NCBI GenBank assembly: GCA_030581615.1
Contig: JAKTTT010000007.1
Coordinates: forward strand, 62,001-126,000
Origin: Alloascoidea africana
Taxonomy: Eukaryota > Ascomycota > Alloascoideomycetes > Alloascoideales > Alloascoideaceae
Direction: 5' to 3'
DNA length: 64,000 bases
Shown here: positions 1 through 13,734 of the stretch, piece after piece
How the letters are laid out: each line of letters begins with the position of its first letter
Position numbering within the stretch: the first letter of the stretch is position 1
The notes under the pieces: generated by a model
Databases searched by the model: none
What the model was told of the DNA's origin: nothing
What the model saw: only the letters and a program-made list of their open reading frames with translations
Position numbers and translations under genes: made by a program

Positions 1-2543
<2,543 letters not shown>

Positions 2544-3289
2544 TTATAGCAGGAAAGTAAGAGCAGTTCCAAAGATTCCAGTAAGTCCCAAAACGAGGTA
2601 TCCGGTTCTATATACGCCCTTAAGAGTCAGCTCTTTGGCAAAATCCCATACCAAATGTCTCACACCGTTAAAAGAATGGAAGGCGAACGGGAAGGCAAGA
2701 GCACCTTTGGCACCGAGCTTGACCAGGAACGGCAGAGCGCCAAAGGCTCCAGCAATCGTAGCGACGTCGATATTATAACCCAGAATCGAGCCGGCAGCGT
2801 AGACACATGTAACGCCGTAAAAGACGCCGGCCAAAATGACACCAGTGACTCTGTGAAAACCAGACAGCACCCACGTCAGCTGGGGCTGGTAAATGTCCAG
2901 ATGTGGCGAAGTGGGTCTGTTTTTTCTCTGCTCGACGAGGATTTGCTGTTGCTCCGTCGCAGATGTTTTCACCGTCACGATTGGTCTACAAGAGCGTTAG
3001 CCAATAATAATTGAAACGATGGCACAAAAATGCCTCTTTCCATACCTATAGGCGGTCAAAATGGCCCGTCTGGCACAGACGTTTAGAGATGGTCTAGATA
3101 AGGCTGTTTGAGAAAGGTTATTTGGTTAGCTGGGATTCGCATTCTAGGATTTTCGCACGTTGGTCTTGTTTGGGGTATCACCATCCTTGAGAGCTCCGAA
3201 GTATCGGAGCCGAAGGGTGTGTGTGGGGTCAACGGCTGGTTGTGCTTACCTCTGAGACCGGTGGCAGCGTATGGGCGCAAGGACATCAT
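2544..3289 (-). CDS. SDH3: succinate dehydrogenase cytochrome b560 subunit (SdhC), 3 exons
   Basis: Membrane anchor subunit of mitochondrial complex II, carrying heme b and the ubiquinone site with Sdh4. Reconstructed exons (read leftward): 3289-3250, 3103-3046 and 2985-2544, giving 179 residues. Intron 1 (3249-3104, 146 nt) has donor GTAAGC, branch GCTAAC and acceptor CAG. Intron 2 (3045-2986, 60 nt) has donor GTATGG, branch GCTAAC and acceptor TAG. The two small exons supply a basic, hydroxylated presequence (MMSLRPYAATGLR followed by ALSRPS and CARRA), as expected for mitochondrial import. The third exon has the family signature RPTSPHLDIYQPQ, then SGFHRVTG, three hydrophobic helices and HSFNGVRHL with the presumed heme ligand His. 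Reading phase is kept exactly across both introns. The last exon alone has no in-frame ATG near its start, so splicing is required. Confidence 0.93.
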
Positions 3290-3662
3290 CTTTCTTGATA
3301 AGCTGGAGTGTGGTGAATATCGTCTGAGGGAGTATATACCGAATGGAGCGGGAGACTTGGAGAAGAAAGCTGGGGAGAAAGTGAAGCAGAAAAAGCTTTT
3401 TATTTTGGCCGCGAGCAGCAAAAGTTGGGGCAGCCCTTTCGGATTACACCAGCTAAACGATACTGGCCAATCACACTGGCGCAATCTCCAATTACCGCGA
3501 TCGGACTCCGCGCCAATTCTTTTTGACCACACAATTTTCAACTGGAGTTTTCATTAAAGGCATCATCATTAGTACTAGTTAGATATAGACAGATAGAGAC
3601 AAAAATATATAGAGCAAACTGCAAAAAAAAAAACATATAACGACACAGACCACGGGGGCAGG
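3290..3662. other. intergenic: SDH3 promoter
   Basis: Spacer between two minus-strand genes. The part nearest SDH3 is more GC-rich and presumably the promoter. A short A-run and AT-rich tract near 3600-3645 probably mark the 3' flank of the next gene. No gene seen. Confidence 0.5.
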
Positions 3663-6600
3663 CTATGAGGACCGAAGGCCCACCTTGGCCGTGGCATTTT
3701 TCACTCGAGTCGAGAAAGACGGCGATGCCTCCTGCTTCTGCTTTTCTTCCTCCGCAATATCCTTGAGTCCGTCTTCGGCCCTGAGAGAGGATCTTTCGCC
3801 GCTGGGCCCTGGCATGCGGGTATCTCGAGGAACTCGGCTGGAATCAGAGACTATACCACTACTGGTGCCGGCATAGTCATCATCGGTATGGGAGCCAGTT
3901 TGCATGGGAGACCCATACTTTTCACGGACTGCTCTGGTCGTAGTACCCAAGTCCGAGCCGCCATAGTCCTCGGAGTGCTTTTGTTTGTGAAACTGACCAA
4001 GAGGGGATTCGGGACCGCTGTTATAGTGATCGTCCTGAGTGCTGCGGACAGCTCCCTCTTGCTCGGTCTGATGGGAGCCTGCGATGGCAGCACCACCACC
4101 AGTGGAGGTGCGATCATGGCTGTGATCGCGATCACTTCCACTGGACATGGACTTGTTTCTCCTCTTTCTAAAGATGGACATCACCTTCTGCTTTGTGCTC
4201 ACATTTCCGGTACTTGTGTCCTCGACAGCGGCATCAGAAGGTGATTGTTTCCTCGCAATCTGGCCATGTTCATTGGGCTCTTCCATCTCGGAGACGCCCT
4301 TGGAACCACGGCGTTTGAAAAAAGACCCATAACTACTTCTTCGACGACGCTGACTACCAAGGGGTTCTCCTGTTTTCACATCAGACTCCGTGACTGGTTC
4401 CACAAGAACGTATTCCTTATTAGGAGACTCGCTGTTTCTACCGGCATCAGTTCCCTTTCTCGCTGCAGGAATTGTAGGAGACTCGTTGCTTGTATCGGCA
4501 TCAGGACCTTTTCTCGCTGTAGGTGTTGTAGGAGACTCTTCTTCCGCTTGATGAGCTATAGTGGAAGGTTCCTGTTCAACGGGCCGCTCGAACAAAGTTC
4601 CTCCAGAGGATACATTCTTGACCGGCTTGGCCTTTGATCCTAGCGCTTGTCGTATATTTCGAACAATAGGAATATCAAGACTACTTCGTCTTCGTCCTTT
4701 CGAGGCCTTGGCCCTCTCGTCACTTTCCTCATCAACAATGCCAGACTTGGGCTCTTGAGGCGAATGGCTCTGGCGCTTAGTATCAGATGCGCCCACTGGA
4801 GAATCAAGGTCAGCGTCTGTCTTAGTAAAAGGACGTCCAATCACTGTTGGTAATGGATCTTGGGCATCGGGGATCTGTTGGCTAGGCTTTGTTTTACTCT
4901 TTGGAGATTTCTTTCCTTTAACTTTAGAAGGCGAACTGTCCCCAGCTCCAGCAAGGTCTGGCTCAGAATAGTTAGAGGAACCACTTAGCGACTCAGATGG
5001 AGCACTATTATTAATCACAGGCTTCCTATGCTTGGACTTGGCTTGAGGTTGGAAAGGCTCATCCAAAGTCTTTTGTTGTTGCTTTCTGGGAACCTCATCT
5101 GTAGCTAAACCTTCAGAAGGATCAACATGTCTTGACATATCTTTTGGAGTTTCACCATACTCTCCAGCTCGGGTTTCAGGCTTTTGGTCTTCTCCAGATA
5201 CAGCACCATATCCCATTAAGGCAGCGGCTCCAGTGGCTCCAGTCCCCACAAGAGCCATTGCTTTATCTTTTAATCCCCAGCCGGCATTCTGATCTTGTTC
5301 AGGAATGTTCTGGCCTGAAACCTCCTGCCCAAGACCAGTCTTTCCGCCCATTTCAGGCTGTTCACCAGAGTTCGAACCCTTTGCCATGAACCCTGTTCTG
5401 GGAGCGCTGCTTTTCCAATCATCTGAGTTTGTATTCACTGTAGGCTGTCTTGAACTTTGCAACAAAGGCTCTCTCTCCTCCGGCAAAGCTTGAGCGGTTT
5501 GTGCGGGGACGCTGCTCGAATTGAATCCCGTTCTGGGAGCAGAGTCTTTCCAATTTGAATCCATTCGACTTGAATCTGGTAATGTAGAGCCCTTCGTCAT
5601 GTTGTCATCGCCAATTGCAGTACCTTCTGGTAGCTGTGGTTCACTTTGTTGCCATGTTTCGGTCTTGTTAGAGTGATCTCGATACTGCTGCTGCTTCTGT
5701 TGGCCCATTAGATCAGGTCTGTCAACATCACTGGGTTTCATGCTTGTTGGATCGTCAAGCGTTCTATGGTCCTGCCCGTAATCTCCAGCGCCAGTGCCAG
5801 AAGGTCTTTGCATTTGATCTGTCCTTCTAGCTTGAGCATCATACTCTGACAAATCTGAATCTTTTCCTTTCGCTTTCGAAGCAGCTCCAATTGCTGCAGC
5901 ACCACCGCCTAAGCCCAAGGCCGCAGTAGCCTTTTCCGTCCAGCTTGGCGAGTGTTTATCGACTCTGTTGGTGCTAGGCTCTTGACCCGAATCAGAAACG
6001 TCTTGAAAGCCACCCACAGAGTCTTCACCAGCAGCACCATATCTATCTTGTGCTTTGTTTCTGTTCGAATCGGCAATTTTAGTGGCAATAGGAGAGGAAT
6101 CTTGTCCCTGAGGAACAGAATCGTCAAAATTTCTATAATCCTGTCCGTAATCTCCAGTACCAGTACCAGAAGGTCTTTGCATTTGACTGGTCTCTCTAGG
6201 TTCACCATCATACTCTGAGAAACTACCAGAATCTTTTCCTTTCGCTTTCGAAGCGGCTCCAACGGCAGCACCACCACCGCCTAAGCCCAAGGCCGCAGTA
6301 GCCTTTTCCGTCCAACTTGGTGAGCGTTTATCGATTTTATTGGTGCCAGGTTCTTGCCCGGAATTAGAAACATCTTTGAGACCGCTCATAGAGTCTTCAC
6401 CAGAAACAGCTTTGTTTCTATCGGAATCAGCAAATTCAGAGGCCATAGGAGAGGATTCCTGTCCCTGAGGAATAGTTCTGCGATTCATAGAGGTGGTTGG
6501 CTCTCTCATCGCTTCTAGTTCTTCATTTTGAGCTCTCTTTTCTTCTCCTTTGGTCAAGACGTCAGTCAACGGACGATTAACTGTTTGCTTATTTGTAGTC

Positions 6601-8855
6601 GTTTTGATATCGTCGTAATCAGTCATAGGACCTTTAACATTTGGCGTTTGAGAAGAAGAAGTCATAATTCCTCCAGCTTTCTTCGACCCTGAAGGATTAG
6701 CTTCCCTTGCAAGACCTCTTTGCATCTTCATATCGCTTGGCTTGTCACTGATACCGGGCCCCGAAGGAGAAGGGTACTCAGGATTGGGGGCAAGCATTGA
6801 AGTTCCAGCAACTTGAGTGCTTTCAGAGACTGGCTGTGGAGCAACACCTCTGGATCTCAACTCTTCAGACTCCCGATCTGCTTGCACTTTTTCTTCCTTG
6901 GTCAAAACATCAGTCATCATCGATGGTTTGGACGCACCATGTCCACCATATGCCTGATCTGAAGGAGACTTTTGCTGGGAAGATGGACCCAGTCCAATGG
7001 CTGCAGCTGCTCTGGCAGCCCAACTGCTTTCACCATTGTCTTCTGCTTCTCCACTTCTTTCCTTGAGAGGATCTTTAGTGTATTCATCTGGAGACGCAGC
7101 ACTTGCAAAGTTGCGCTGCATCGGGTCAACGGTATCTGGATATTGATTGATTCCAGATGCAAACTCGTTCCCACCTCTTGAAGACCCCAAAGCAGGTTGT
7201 TCCTCTTGGGTCATACCGTAGTCTGCTCGGTCCAAAGCGGGATCCTGGCTGATTTTCGCGATTCCAACCTTAGTATCATTCTTTGAGGATGTTTGCTGAC
7301 GGCTGTCTTGTTCATCAACAAGTGCCTGCTTGGGACTTTCCACAGCGTCTGCTCTATCATCATGTCCATTTTTAAACAAAACATTAGGATCTTGATGATC
7401 GGTTTGAGCATTTGGGCGCATAATATCCGCACTTTCATCTTGGTGTCTCAAGGGCTGTTCTGGAGATGCCAAAACAGGAGCAGGGACAGGGGAGCCTTGA
7501 TCATCAAGTCGTTCATATCCTCGTTCTTCGGCTCCCGGTGTAAGACTTTCGTTTTCTTCAGATGATGTCTTACTAGCAGATCCAACCGATCTCCGTTTTT
7601 TCAAAAATTTTGAAGCTTTCTTTCTCCATCCTGGCTTTGACGCTTTGGGAGCAATAGCTGTTCTTTCTGAATCTGCAAAAGTGGCTGCTTGGACCGCCGA
7701 CTCTGGATGTGGAACTGGGATTTGCTCCTGGTCTTTCAATTTTGGATCTTTTCCAATATTACGTGTTCCAGAATGGAGGTGGGATCCTGGCTGCGAAGAT
7801 TCGACCCAAGATTTGTTTGAAGTTGGAGAGTGATGAGCACCACCATGCCCATGAGAATCAATGCTCTTCTCCACTGTTCTTGTCTTTCCTTCTGGACTTG
7901 AAGCTGGATCTGGATCTGTAACCTGAACCCTTTGCAATCCCTGCTTGGTAGGAACAAATTTGGAAGGGTTACTAACCGGGTGATCTCTCGAATGATGACC
8001 ATGGCCTTTACCCATAGCAGCACTCGCACCAGCAACAGCCGCTGGGCTAAAGTTCGAACCTTGGCCCGTGGAATCTCCAGGAAGAGGATGCGATTCTGCT
8101 CTTGGACGAGATTTTTTCCTATCTCGAGAAGAAGCAAGCGCAGGGTCATGTGGTTTTGGAGTTTCGTACTGGGACTCAGATTTGTTCTGGGGCATGCCTC
8201 CAACAATATTGGGCTTTTGATCAGTATTGAAACCTCCTGGGTGTTGGGCTAGTTTCGAATCCCATCTTGCAGGATCAACATTTGCGCCTCTTCCCGTTCC
8301 AATTTCTGTTTCGTCTTCCTCGGTTTTACCAGATCCATACCAAATACTTCCCAAAGTACCAAGAATTCCTTTCCCACCAGAAGAATTTTCTGATTTTTCC
8401 TTCTCTTCAATTGCAATAGGTTCTTCCTCATGAACAAGGCGAGAAGGTTGCATTTTTCTTTCAGCGCTTTGGCCTTCTAAACCAGTTGATTCATCTTCAT
8501 GAGCATGGTTGTACACGCTCCCAAAATATCCAACGGTGAACTTGGGGTCTGATCCTTTGCTCATACCTGCGCTTTCATGCCTAAAATATGCCAAGTTAGC
8601 AATTGAGTTTTACCATTCATGTCATAATGTGGATCTAACATACGATTCAGGCATTTCCTGTTTTTCTCTCATTTTCGAAACTCGGTCCTGTTGTATTTCC
8701 GAAGGTATAGTTCTCGGTACAGCTTCATCTTCACCTGTTTCTTGTTGTTGCTGCGCTGAAACAGGTATGGCCGAGTCTTGAACAATATGGGCATTTCTAT
8801 TTCTATCTTCGGTTTCGTTATCACCCAGAAAGCCCTGGAGACTTTTCACAACCAT
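3663..8855 (-). CDS. large disordered repeat-bearing protein of unknown function, 2 exons
   Basis: Not recognised. Exon 1 runs 8855-8644 (start MVVKSLQGFLGDNE) and exon 2 runs 8580-3663. The intron 8643-8581 (63 nt) has donor GTATGT, branch GCTAAC and acceptor TAG; phase is kept and the product is 1709 residues. Almost the whole chain is polar and predicted disordered by eye (Ser, Gly, Asp, Lys, Pro rich). Short hydrophobic islands recur: SIWYGSG near residue 165, SWAARAAAAIGLG, SPSWTEKATAALGLGGG (twice) and a longer Gly/Ala segment ending in ALMGYGAVSG. These look like amphipathic or glycine-zipper membrane-associating patches. TDVLTKEEK/TDVLTKGEEK is a second repeated motif. Two tandem DNA copies of about 372 bp (5755-6480) duplicate one hydrophobic module. 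Basic clusters (KKASKFLKKRRS, RRRRSSYGSFFKRRG) punctuate the chain. There are no enzymatic motifs. A cortex or membrane scaffold is one guess, without homology support. Confidence 0.85.
5755..6480 (-). repeat. two tandem coding repeats of about 372 bp
   Basis: The segments near 5755-6115 and 6125-6480 are closely similar at DNA level, with an offset of 372 nt (124 codons), so the frame is kept. Each encodes GTGxGDYGQD, an Asp/Ser/Gln linker, SGQEPxTN and the SPSWTEKATAALGLGGG module followed by GAASKAKGKD. The high nucleotide identity implies recent duplication or ongoing homogenisation. Confidence 0.85.
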
Positions 8856-9515
8856 GACGATTGAAATGTGATAATATTACCAATTAAAGAAAATTAGTGA
8901 TTCAGATTTGAACGGTTGGAGATATATTGACACAAAAACGATTAAAAGTGAAATGATATTGTGGAGAGAGAAAGAGAAGAAGGGAATAACTGTTTTTAGA
9001 AGGGCAGCAGTTGATCAATTTATTTGTCTTTTATGAACCGGGTAGGTATTCAAATGTACAGGAAGGCTGTCAGCCCATTGTCGCAACGCACTTTTGAGGA
9101 GTTTATCCTGCAAACTGACCGATTCCAGAATGGAACAAGTGACAGAATTCTTTTTTTGTTGTTGTTTGATTGATTGAGTCTCGGGAAAGAAGCATCTTGA
9201 CAAACAGCAAGCGACAGGAGAATACCTGCTTGGTCCAGGTAGACTCAGACTCAGAGAGTCACACATTTCATCCATGTCAAGCCAATTTTTTTACGAATAT
9301 CAAGATTCTAGTGGTGAAGCAATCAAAAGGAGGAAATGTGAGAGGTCCAATACCCTAATCTAAATTATATCCATCTCTAACATCCTCTCTGATTTGATTA
9401 TAAGCAGCCGTTAGAATACCGGACCGGGGAGAAGATGAGATGGGCCATAGAGATGATGGGGATAAAAAAAAAGTCTAATCATAATATTGCTGCCTGTGCA
9501 AGTACGATGATGACC
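8856..9515. other. intergenic: upstream of the disordered-protein gene
   Basis: AT-rich presumed promoter of the minus-strand gene starting at 8855. Only short frames with no coding character are present. Confidence 0.5.
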
Positions 9516-9882
9516 ATGGCAAACAAAAACGAAAAGAAAAGAACCAATGTAATTTCCATTGCTCTTTACCCACGCCCTATTAACCTTTTTCTTGTTTCCT
9601 TCATCATCATCATGGGTAAGTTAGCCTAAAGAATATCTGCAACTCTACATTTTCTTTTTTCTAGCTCTTGCCTGGTTTGACGATTGCTTGAAATGTCCGG
9701 TTTTGGCAGTTGCATCAAAGGAACGCGCGAATGAGTTGATAGATCGAGACAGACAGAAACAAGCTTTGCATTTTCTACAGTTCTCTATAGCTTGTATTAT
9801 CTTGCTCAGCTTGGCACGAGCGTTGTCAATGTGTGGTGAACATTACTCTGATATATTTACGAAATGTATATATCATTCGTGA
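9516..9882 (+). CDS. candidate small two-exon membrane protein (weak)
   Basis: Weak prediction. An ATG at 9516 opens a frame that meets a GTAAGT donor directly after the codon run ending FIIIM. A 49-nt intron (9616-9664) with a pyrimidine-rich TTTTTTCTAG end then joins, in phase, a second open frame ending at 9882. The product would be 105 residues with two hydrophobic stretches (INLFLVSFIIIMALAWF and FSIACIILLSLARA) separated by a charged loop. Against it: the intron is shorter than the others here and lacks a clear CTAAC branch site, the sequence was not recognised, and codon use is unremarkable. It sits in a 1.9-kb gap otherwise without genes. Confidence 0.25.
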
Positions 9883-10749
9883 GAGAGATCCACAAAAAAA
9901 AAAATAAAGAGGGTCGGGAAAGAATCTGGACGTGAAATGCGTGGGTACTTTTCTTCTTTTCTTTGTCATGTAAACCTGGAGCATCATTGATGTCCTGTGT
10001 TGATTGATGGAACAGGAGTTGCTTTTTCATTCCATCTCGCGTAGGTAACAATAACCAAGTTAAGGCATTCCAAGAATCTACTACAGCAGTAGTATGCAAT
10101 ATGCAATTTGTAGATTATTGTTTCCCGTTTTACCAGTTTCATGTTACGATGACAAGGGAAAGAGGTAATACGAGAAGCATTTAACCGATTTCTATACATT
10201 TAATCTCTTGGATATCTTTTCAAATAACTTGTATTATTATTAGTGAGGTTTTTCACTCTTGTATAATGGTTCAAAAACTGGGTAAGATATATATACACAG
10301 ATATATATGTCAAGTAAAGAAAAAAAAATAGGAAAAAAAAAAATAAAGTAGTTAGATTATTAAGTCAAGAGATTTGCAATTTCCACTTGACATTTCTCAT
10401 GCTTTTGCATTTCTGGATTAACATGTAATAAAAAAAATATTATGATTATGATCATGATCAGGATGATTATGAAAAATGACGATAATGGTAATTGTAATGA
10501 TGAGAGCAAGAAAAGCAAGTACCAAGAACTTGGAATTTGGAACTCGAACAAGATGAAATTGCATAGAGTCTTGGTTTTACATTTTTTTTTGACTTATTCC
10601 CTTGACTCCCAAAATTATAACAAAAGGTATCAAAACAAAACAAAAACCAACAAAATTCAATTAACATGAGTGAGAATTTTTTTTAAAAAAAACGCAGCGT
10701 TAGACTTTTTTTCTTTCTTCTAGGCTTTTCAACTTAGGTGATACTAGCA
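9883..10749. other. intergenic: 3' flank of LCB1
   Basis: Strongly AT-rich, with several poly-A/poly-T runs and an AT-alternating tract near 10285-10310. No gene or structured RNA recognised. Confidence 0.5.
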
Positions 10750-12384
10750 TCATAACAATGTCATCTCTTTTGCAACAAAGTCTGCAGTCTCGCCGAATTT
10801 TTCACCCGCGTATTTGATTTCATCATTGGTTAGTCCCGTATTAACAAACATTTTAAGCTGAGGAATAAATTCAATTTGTTCTTGATGAGGGATTCTTGCC
10901 GCTTGACAGATTAAAACGTTATATTTATCCAACAAATGATCAACGTATTGTTGTAACAGTTTGGATTCTGCATTGAAAATCGGAGAATACACAATCAATT
11001 CTTTTGTATTCGTGGTTGTGCGCTTTCGTTGTGTAACTCTTGGTGATTTTCCATAAACTTCGGGGAATCCAAGTTTTGTCCTTAGACTTTGTTTCATTGC
11101 AAGATGGATAACGGGACTCGAATCACTGGAAACAATATCAAAATAACGAAGAACGGATCCTTTTGAAAGCACAGTTCTTAAAAGTGTAGCTTTCCCATGC
11201 AAATCCGCCAAACTTTGAATCCCGCCTTGTTCTTGCAAAAACTTGATTGTGGCGGATCCCGTATGGGCAAGATATCCAGGTAAAGTTGCAGAAAAAGTGT
11301 AAGCGCTACCAGCGATTCTCTGATGATGGACCATGTTGGTGGAGCCTGCACAGAAACCTCCAGCTCCGGAAAACACATTTGTAAAAGTTCCGATTGTAAT
11401 TTCAACCTCGTCGCGAGAAATGTTGAGAGCTTCGGGTAATCCTCTACCTGTGGCGCCCAGCACACCTATACTCAAGCCCTCATCCAATAACAATCTATAC
11501 TTGAATTTTTTCTTCAACTGGATGATTCTGTGCAAATCGGGAGAATCACCTGTATTTTCAAAAAGCCCTTCCGTGACAATGAATCTGCTTGTAAGTGGGC
11601 CTCTTGCCAAGGGGACACTTAGTTCCTGCAATACACGTTCCAAATCCGCCATATCGTTATGTTTGTAAAAACGGAGTTTACATCTAGAGATTTGCAAACC
11701 TTTTTGAATTGCCACATTGACTTGATCATCAGCAACAACAAGATCACCTCTTTTCAAAAATGCAGGAATAACAGATGAAGGTGTACATAGATATTGGGAA
11801 TAAAGAATACAGGCCTTTGTGCCGAGGAAATTAGCCATGTCCTGTTCCAACTTTGTGTGCACGTCCTGATTACCGTAAAAACCGGCAGGACCACAGGATC
11901 CAACACCGTACTTTCGAATAGTCTCGATCGCTTCTTCCTTGAGTTGTTCACTCGAAATGTAATCAAGAAAATTCGGGGACGCAAAGTTGAGAGCCTCTTG
12001 GTCTCGGTCAACAAGCTTGACGTGGGCGCGAACTGGTCCGTCAACAACAGGGATCGCATCCAATTTCCACAGTTCCTCCTGTTTCAAAGGTTCAACCAGC
12101 GGTTCCGGATGCCAGTCCTCGACCAACTCATCGATTTCATCCTCGGTCAATCTCACGTAGTTCTGTTTTGAGTAGGAATACTTGGAGGCCAAAAAATACC
12201 GCGCTGCGAAAACGGCGAGACACAGCTCAAACACAGACCGGATCGGATCGTCCTGGTATGAAGACTTGATGTACCGCGCAACAATGTCCGCGCCTGGGAC
12301 TTTGAGTAAAAGACTCCCAAACTGCGAAAAAGTGTCACTTACGTGGCCGATCGCCTCGGATATTGCGCTGCTTGATTCATTCAT
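10750..12384 (-). CDS. LCB1: serine palmitoyltransferase subunit 1
   Basis: Non-catalytic partner of Lcb2 in the ER enzyme that condenses serine with palmitoyl-CoA, the first step of sphingolipid synthesis. It is 544 residues from the ATG at 12384, which matches the family. The N-terminus (MNESSSAISEAIG) leads into VARYIKSSYQDDP and one membrane segment (RSVFELCLAVFAARYFL, about residues 49-65). An alpha-oxoamine synthase fold follows: NFLDYISSEQL, KYGVGSCGPAGFYGNQDVH, LLLDEGLSIGVLGATGRG and GTFTNVFSGAGGFCAGS. In that last motif Asn stands where Lcb2 has the PLP-binding Lys, the known hallmark of Lcb1. An in-frame ATG 120 nt upstream (12504) would add 40 residues; I prefer 12384 because homologues begin about there. 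Confidence 0.94.
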   Translation of the reverse strand: MNESSSAISEAIGHVSDTFSQFGSLLLKVPGADIVARYIKSSYQDDPIRSVFELCLAVFAARYFLASKYSYSKQNYVRLTEDEIDELVEDWHPEPLVEPLKQEELWKLDAIPVVDGPVRAHVKLVDRDQEALNFASPNFLDYISSEQLKEEAIETIRKYGVGSCGPAGFYGNQDVHTKLEQDMANFLGTKACILYSQYLCTPSSVIPAFLKRGDLVVADDQVNVAIQKGLQISRCKLRFYKHNDMADLERVLQELSVPLARGPLTSRFIVTEGLFENTGDSPDLHRIIQLKKKFKYRLLLDEGLSIGVLGATGRGLPEALNISRDEVEITIGTFTNVFSGAGGFCAGSTNMVHHQRIAGSAYTFSATLPGYLAHTGSATIKFLQEQGGIQSLADLHGKATLLRTVLSKGSVLRYFDIVSSDSSPVIHLAMKQSLRTKLGFPEVYGKSPRVTQRKRTTTNTKELIVYSPIFNAESKLLQQYVDHLLDKYNVLICQAARIPHQEQIEFIPQLKMFVNTGLTNDEIKYAGEKFGETADFVAKEMTLL

Positions 12385-13734
12385 GTCGTGGATGGGATCT
12401 CTATGTTCTATCAATGTATCAAAGCTATCCTGTGTGTCAGCAAAACAATAAAATGCCCAAACAACTGGTTTTCTTCGGGAGTTTCGATTCTGTTTTGTTT
12501 CCACCTCTGTACTTTATTATAAGGACCAAGAAGGTTGGAACCGGATCGTTTTAAAACTGGGCTTGTAGTAGAAGTCTCAAAAAGGACCAAAATCTCCAGC
12601 GTTGAGGATTCAGGCGTGTGGTGTATGGGTGTATGGGTGTTTACCACAAATAGTGGGAGGAGTGTGCTGGAATGTACCGTATCGGTCCCAGATCTACACA
12701 TGATTTAACCACCAAAGCGAAACTTGAAAATGAGTTAGTTGATTTGATTTGATGCAAAACAGGGGTAAACGGGAATATATATATATAAATATATATACTA
12801 GTTGGAAAGTGTCCCCGTCGTGAAGTGCCGATGCAAAACAAGGTCTGCTTTGAAGTCCTTAACAATCTGCCAAGGTTTGTGGACGAGCTGTTGTTGCAAT
12901 TCAAGTCCTAATTATTTTTTGATATGGAGATTTTGAACCACCAGTGAGAAGTAGAGCAGTTGAAGTTGAAGTCACACATAATACAATTTCTCCCTGAGAC
13001 CTGCTGTAGTTTAGTTCACGCATAGAATTTTCCAGAGAAACTTGTTTCCAGCAAGTTTTTCATTCGAATCTGTTGAAGCCATGATGAATGTGTTTAATGT
13101 TGTACATCGAAGTCCAAAGAAAAACAAACACATTAAAGTGCAAAAACAAAAAAGAAAATCCGGACTTTTTTCTTATACAAATTGTAACATACAGACATGA
13201 TGATGACGACATCTAAAAAGAGGAAATTTGATAAAGAAATTTCTTTCCTGTTGCTACATAACGTTCTTTGCTTTTTTTTTTTTTGTATATACTTAAGGAG
13301 AATAGGATATGATGCGATGGGAAAGGATGAAGAGAGAAATGTATATAAGTGCTATAAGTTATGTTAAATATCAAATCACTTTTTAATCTTTTTCTGGGGG
13401 TTTTTTTGTGAATCAAGATAAAAGGTATTTTATTTTGTATCCCCACCAATTATATGAGCCAACAAAAAAAAAAAAAAGAAGACAGGAAACAGGAAAATGA
13501 AAATGAATATGAATATGAATATGGACTTGTCATGAATGAATCAATGTGAAAATCCCATGTGACCAAAAAAAAAATAAAAGATACTCAAATCGTAATAAAT
13601 CAAATGATGATGATGATGAATTGTAACAATGCAAAAACAGGACATCAAACGAAAAGAATAATAATAATAATAATAAGAAAAAGAAAAAAAAAATGATGTG
13701 AAAATGTGTGTGCGTGTTGTGTGGTATGGAAGGT
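12385..13734. other. intergenic: LCB1 promoter and 3' flank of the Myb-type gene
   Basis: About 1.3 kb, with a TATA-like alternating tract near 12775-12797, long A/T homopolymers at 13269-13284 and 13465-13477, and an ATA repeat near 13659-13675. No convincing gene seen. Confidence 0.5.

Noticed and set aside
2655-3014. 119-codon plus-strand frame
   Set aside because: Antisense to the conserved SDH3 third exon.
3108-3557. 149-codon plus-strand frame and its minus-strand counterpart at 3083-3541
   Set aside because: They cover SDH3 introns and promoter; the minus-strand one includes exon 1 of SDH3 but otherwise reads through intron 1.
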